From assembly GCF_000768685.1 (NCBI RefSeq), contig NZ_AVPK01000004.1, positions 124,001 through 188,000 of the forward strand: 64,000 nucleotides of DNA, in the 5' to 3' direction. The notes beneath the pieces were generated by a model, which was not told where the DNA came from, searched no databases, and saw nothing but the letters and a program-made list of their open reading frames with translations. The translations under genes were made by a program, and so were the position numbers. Below, one piece after another: positions 63,307 through 64,000 of the stretch (position 1 is the stretch's first letter; each line of letters opens with the position of its first letter). The stretch comes from Knoellia subterranea KCTC 19937. Lineage in GTDB: Bacteria > Actinomycetota > Actinomycetes > Actinomycetales > Dermatophilaceae.

Positions 63307-63437
63307 AACTCATCGGCATCGCCATGTTCCGGCACGTGCTCGGCATCGAACCGCACGCCAGCCTCCCGCGCGAGCGGATCGTGGCCATCGTCGGGCCGAC
63401 CGTGCAGCACTACCTCACAGGCGACCTCGGCGGCTGA
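63303..63437 (+). pseudogene. C-terminal remnant of a TetR-family regulator
   Basis: The frame SQLIGIAMFRHVLGIEPHAS continues LPRERIVAIVGPTVQHYLTG and stops at 63437. It matches the last 45 residues of TetR_C_17-type regulators (the pattern QLxGxAxxRxVLxxEPxA...PTxQRYLTG). The DNA-binding domain and most of the protein are missing; sequence upstream belongs to the divergent membrane-protein fragment, so one deletion fused the two. No start codon of its own is credible. Confidence 0.6.
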
Positions 63438-63485
63438 ACCGGTCCGCGGAAGGCGGGCGGACGGCATACCGAAAGAGTGGGTGCC

Positions 63486-64000
63486 CTAGCCCTTCGGAAC
63501 GTTGCGTTCGATCTCGGCCAGCCACGCCGCCGACGAGACGTCGGACGGCATGCGCCAGTCACCGCGAGGCGACATCGTGCCGCCGGAGACGACCTTGGGC
63601 CCATTGGGCAGTGCGCTGCGCTTGAACTGGTTGGCGAAGTAGCGCTTGACGAAGACTTCCAGCCAATGACGGATCGTCGCGAGGTCGTATGCCGGCCGCT
63701 CACCTTCGGGGTAGCCCGCCGGCCAGTCGCCGGTCGCCGCGTCGGACCACGCCTGCTCGGCGAGGAAGGCGATCTTGCTCGGACGGTAGCCCCGGCGAAG
63801 GACGTGGTAGAGCGTGAAGTCCTGCAGGGCGTACGGGCCGACGGAGTCCTCGGTCGACTGGATCTTCTCGCCCTTTTTCGTGGGGACGAGCTCGGGGCTG
63901 ATCTCCTGGTCGAGGATCTCGGTGAGGGTGTCGTTGACTGACTCGCCGCCGCTGCCTTCTCCGTCGAACTGGCCGCTGCTCACGACCCAGCGGATGAGGT
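63486..64000 (-). CDS. nadE: Glutamine-dependent NAD synthase, C-terminal part
   Basis: The visible 171 residues are the end of NadE: SPELVPTKKGEKIQSTEDSV, GPYALQDFTLYHVLRRGYRP, then FVKRYFANQFKRSALPNGPK, the last part of the synthetase domain. The enzyme converts deamido-NAD to NAD using ATP and glutamine. The gene continues beyond the window on the minus strand; the ATG at 63983 is internal and not the start. Octamers at 63462 (just after the stop) and 63687. Confidence 0.93.
   Translation of the reverse strand, partial: LIRWVVSSGQFDGEGSGGESVNDTLTEILDQEISPELVPTKKGEKIQSTEDSVGPYALQDFTLYHVLRRGYRPSKIAFLAEQAWSDAATGDWPAGYPEGERPAYDLATIRHWLEVFVKRYFANQFKRSALPNGPKVVSGGTMSPRGDWRMPSDVSSAAWLAEIERNVPKG

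Overview
The window is 64 kb of high-GC actinobacterial chromosome with dense genes, ATGA/GTGA-coupled operons, F420-type oxidoreductases and WhiB-free Micrococcales-style content. I infer a member of Micrococcales, most likely Intrasporangiaceae/Dermatophilaceae; this rests on gene content and codon style, not on a marker gene. No rRNA, tRNA, prophage, insertion sequence or CRISPR array is visible.

Layout. 0-3.3 kb: ACT-domain protein, cold-shock protein, ArsR-SRPBCC pair, a decayed histidine kinase and a GntR/FadR regulator. 3.4-8.7 kb: MFS symporter plus the three 5-oxoprolinase subunits PxpABC, an amidohydrolase and a DUF1345 membrane protein. 8.7-15.8 kb: second ArsR-SRPBCC pair, reductase, the DGPF/ECF42 sigma module and small enzymes. 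15.4-19.0 kb (minus strand): a coupled operon of an Lgt-like transferase, a Tes-like radical SAM enzyme, two small membrane proteins and a SRPBCC protein. 19.0-25.3 kb: a broken APC permease, a large LuxR/AAA regulator, a 30-residue DUF4396 remnant behind a CsoR-like operator, and an EEP-fold protein. 25.4-42.0 kb: hypoxia/nitrate region: LLM-hemerythrin fusion, narK-narGHJI-cupin, acetyl-CoA hydrolase, universal stress proteins and a DevS-USP-DevR cluster whose kinase keeps the heme-ligand motif of mycobacterial DevS. Two identical 17-bp DosR-box-like sequences stand upstream of narK and of the first stress protein. 42-56.5 kb: housekeeping metabolism (tryptophan dioxygenase, thiolase, ABC exporter, CbiX-like chelatase, fumarase, GH13 enzyme, aminotransferase, thioredoxin, SGNH hydrolase). 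56.6-64 kb: LysR with a divergent 57-residue protein, PadR-membrane protein pair, an ECF41 sigma/carboxymuconolactone decarboxylase pair, gene fragments, and the C-terminus of NAD synthase.

Three signals are not explained by ordinary annotation. First, the octamer GTATGCCG occurs about 56 times on the two strands (30 plus, 26 minus), roughly one per 1.1 kb against about two expected, in genes and between them, with an extended form GTATGCCGTCC. Density and lack of strand bias resemble the DNA uptake sequences of Pasteurellaceae and Neisseriaceae. Second, two 64-68-nt perfect hairpins 4 kb apart share stem and loop and differ by compensated base changes. Third, several genes (histidine kinase, APC permease, endonuclease I, DUF4396, a permease/TetR pair) are broken by clean internal deletions, often with a frameshift at the junction.
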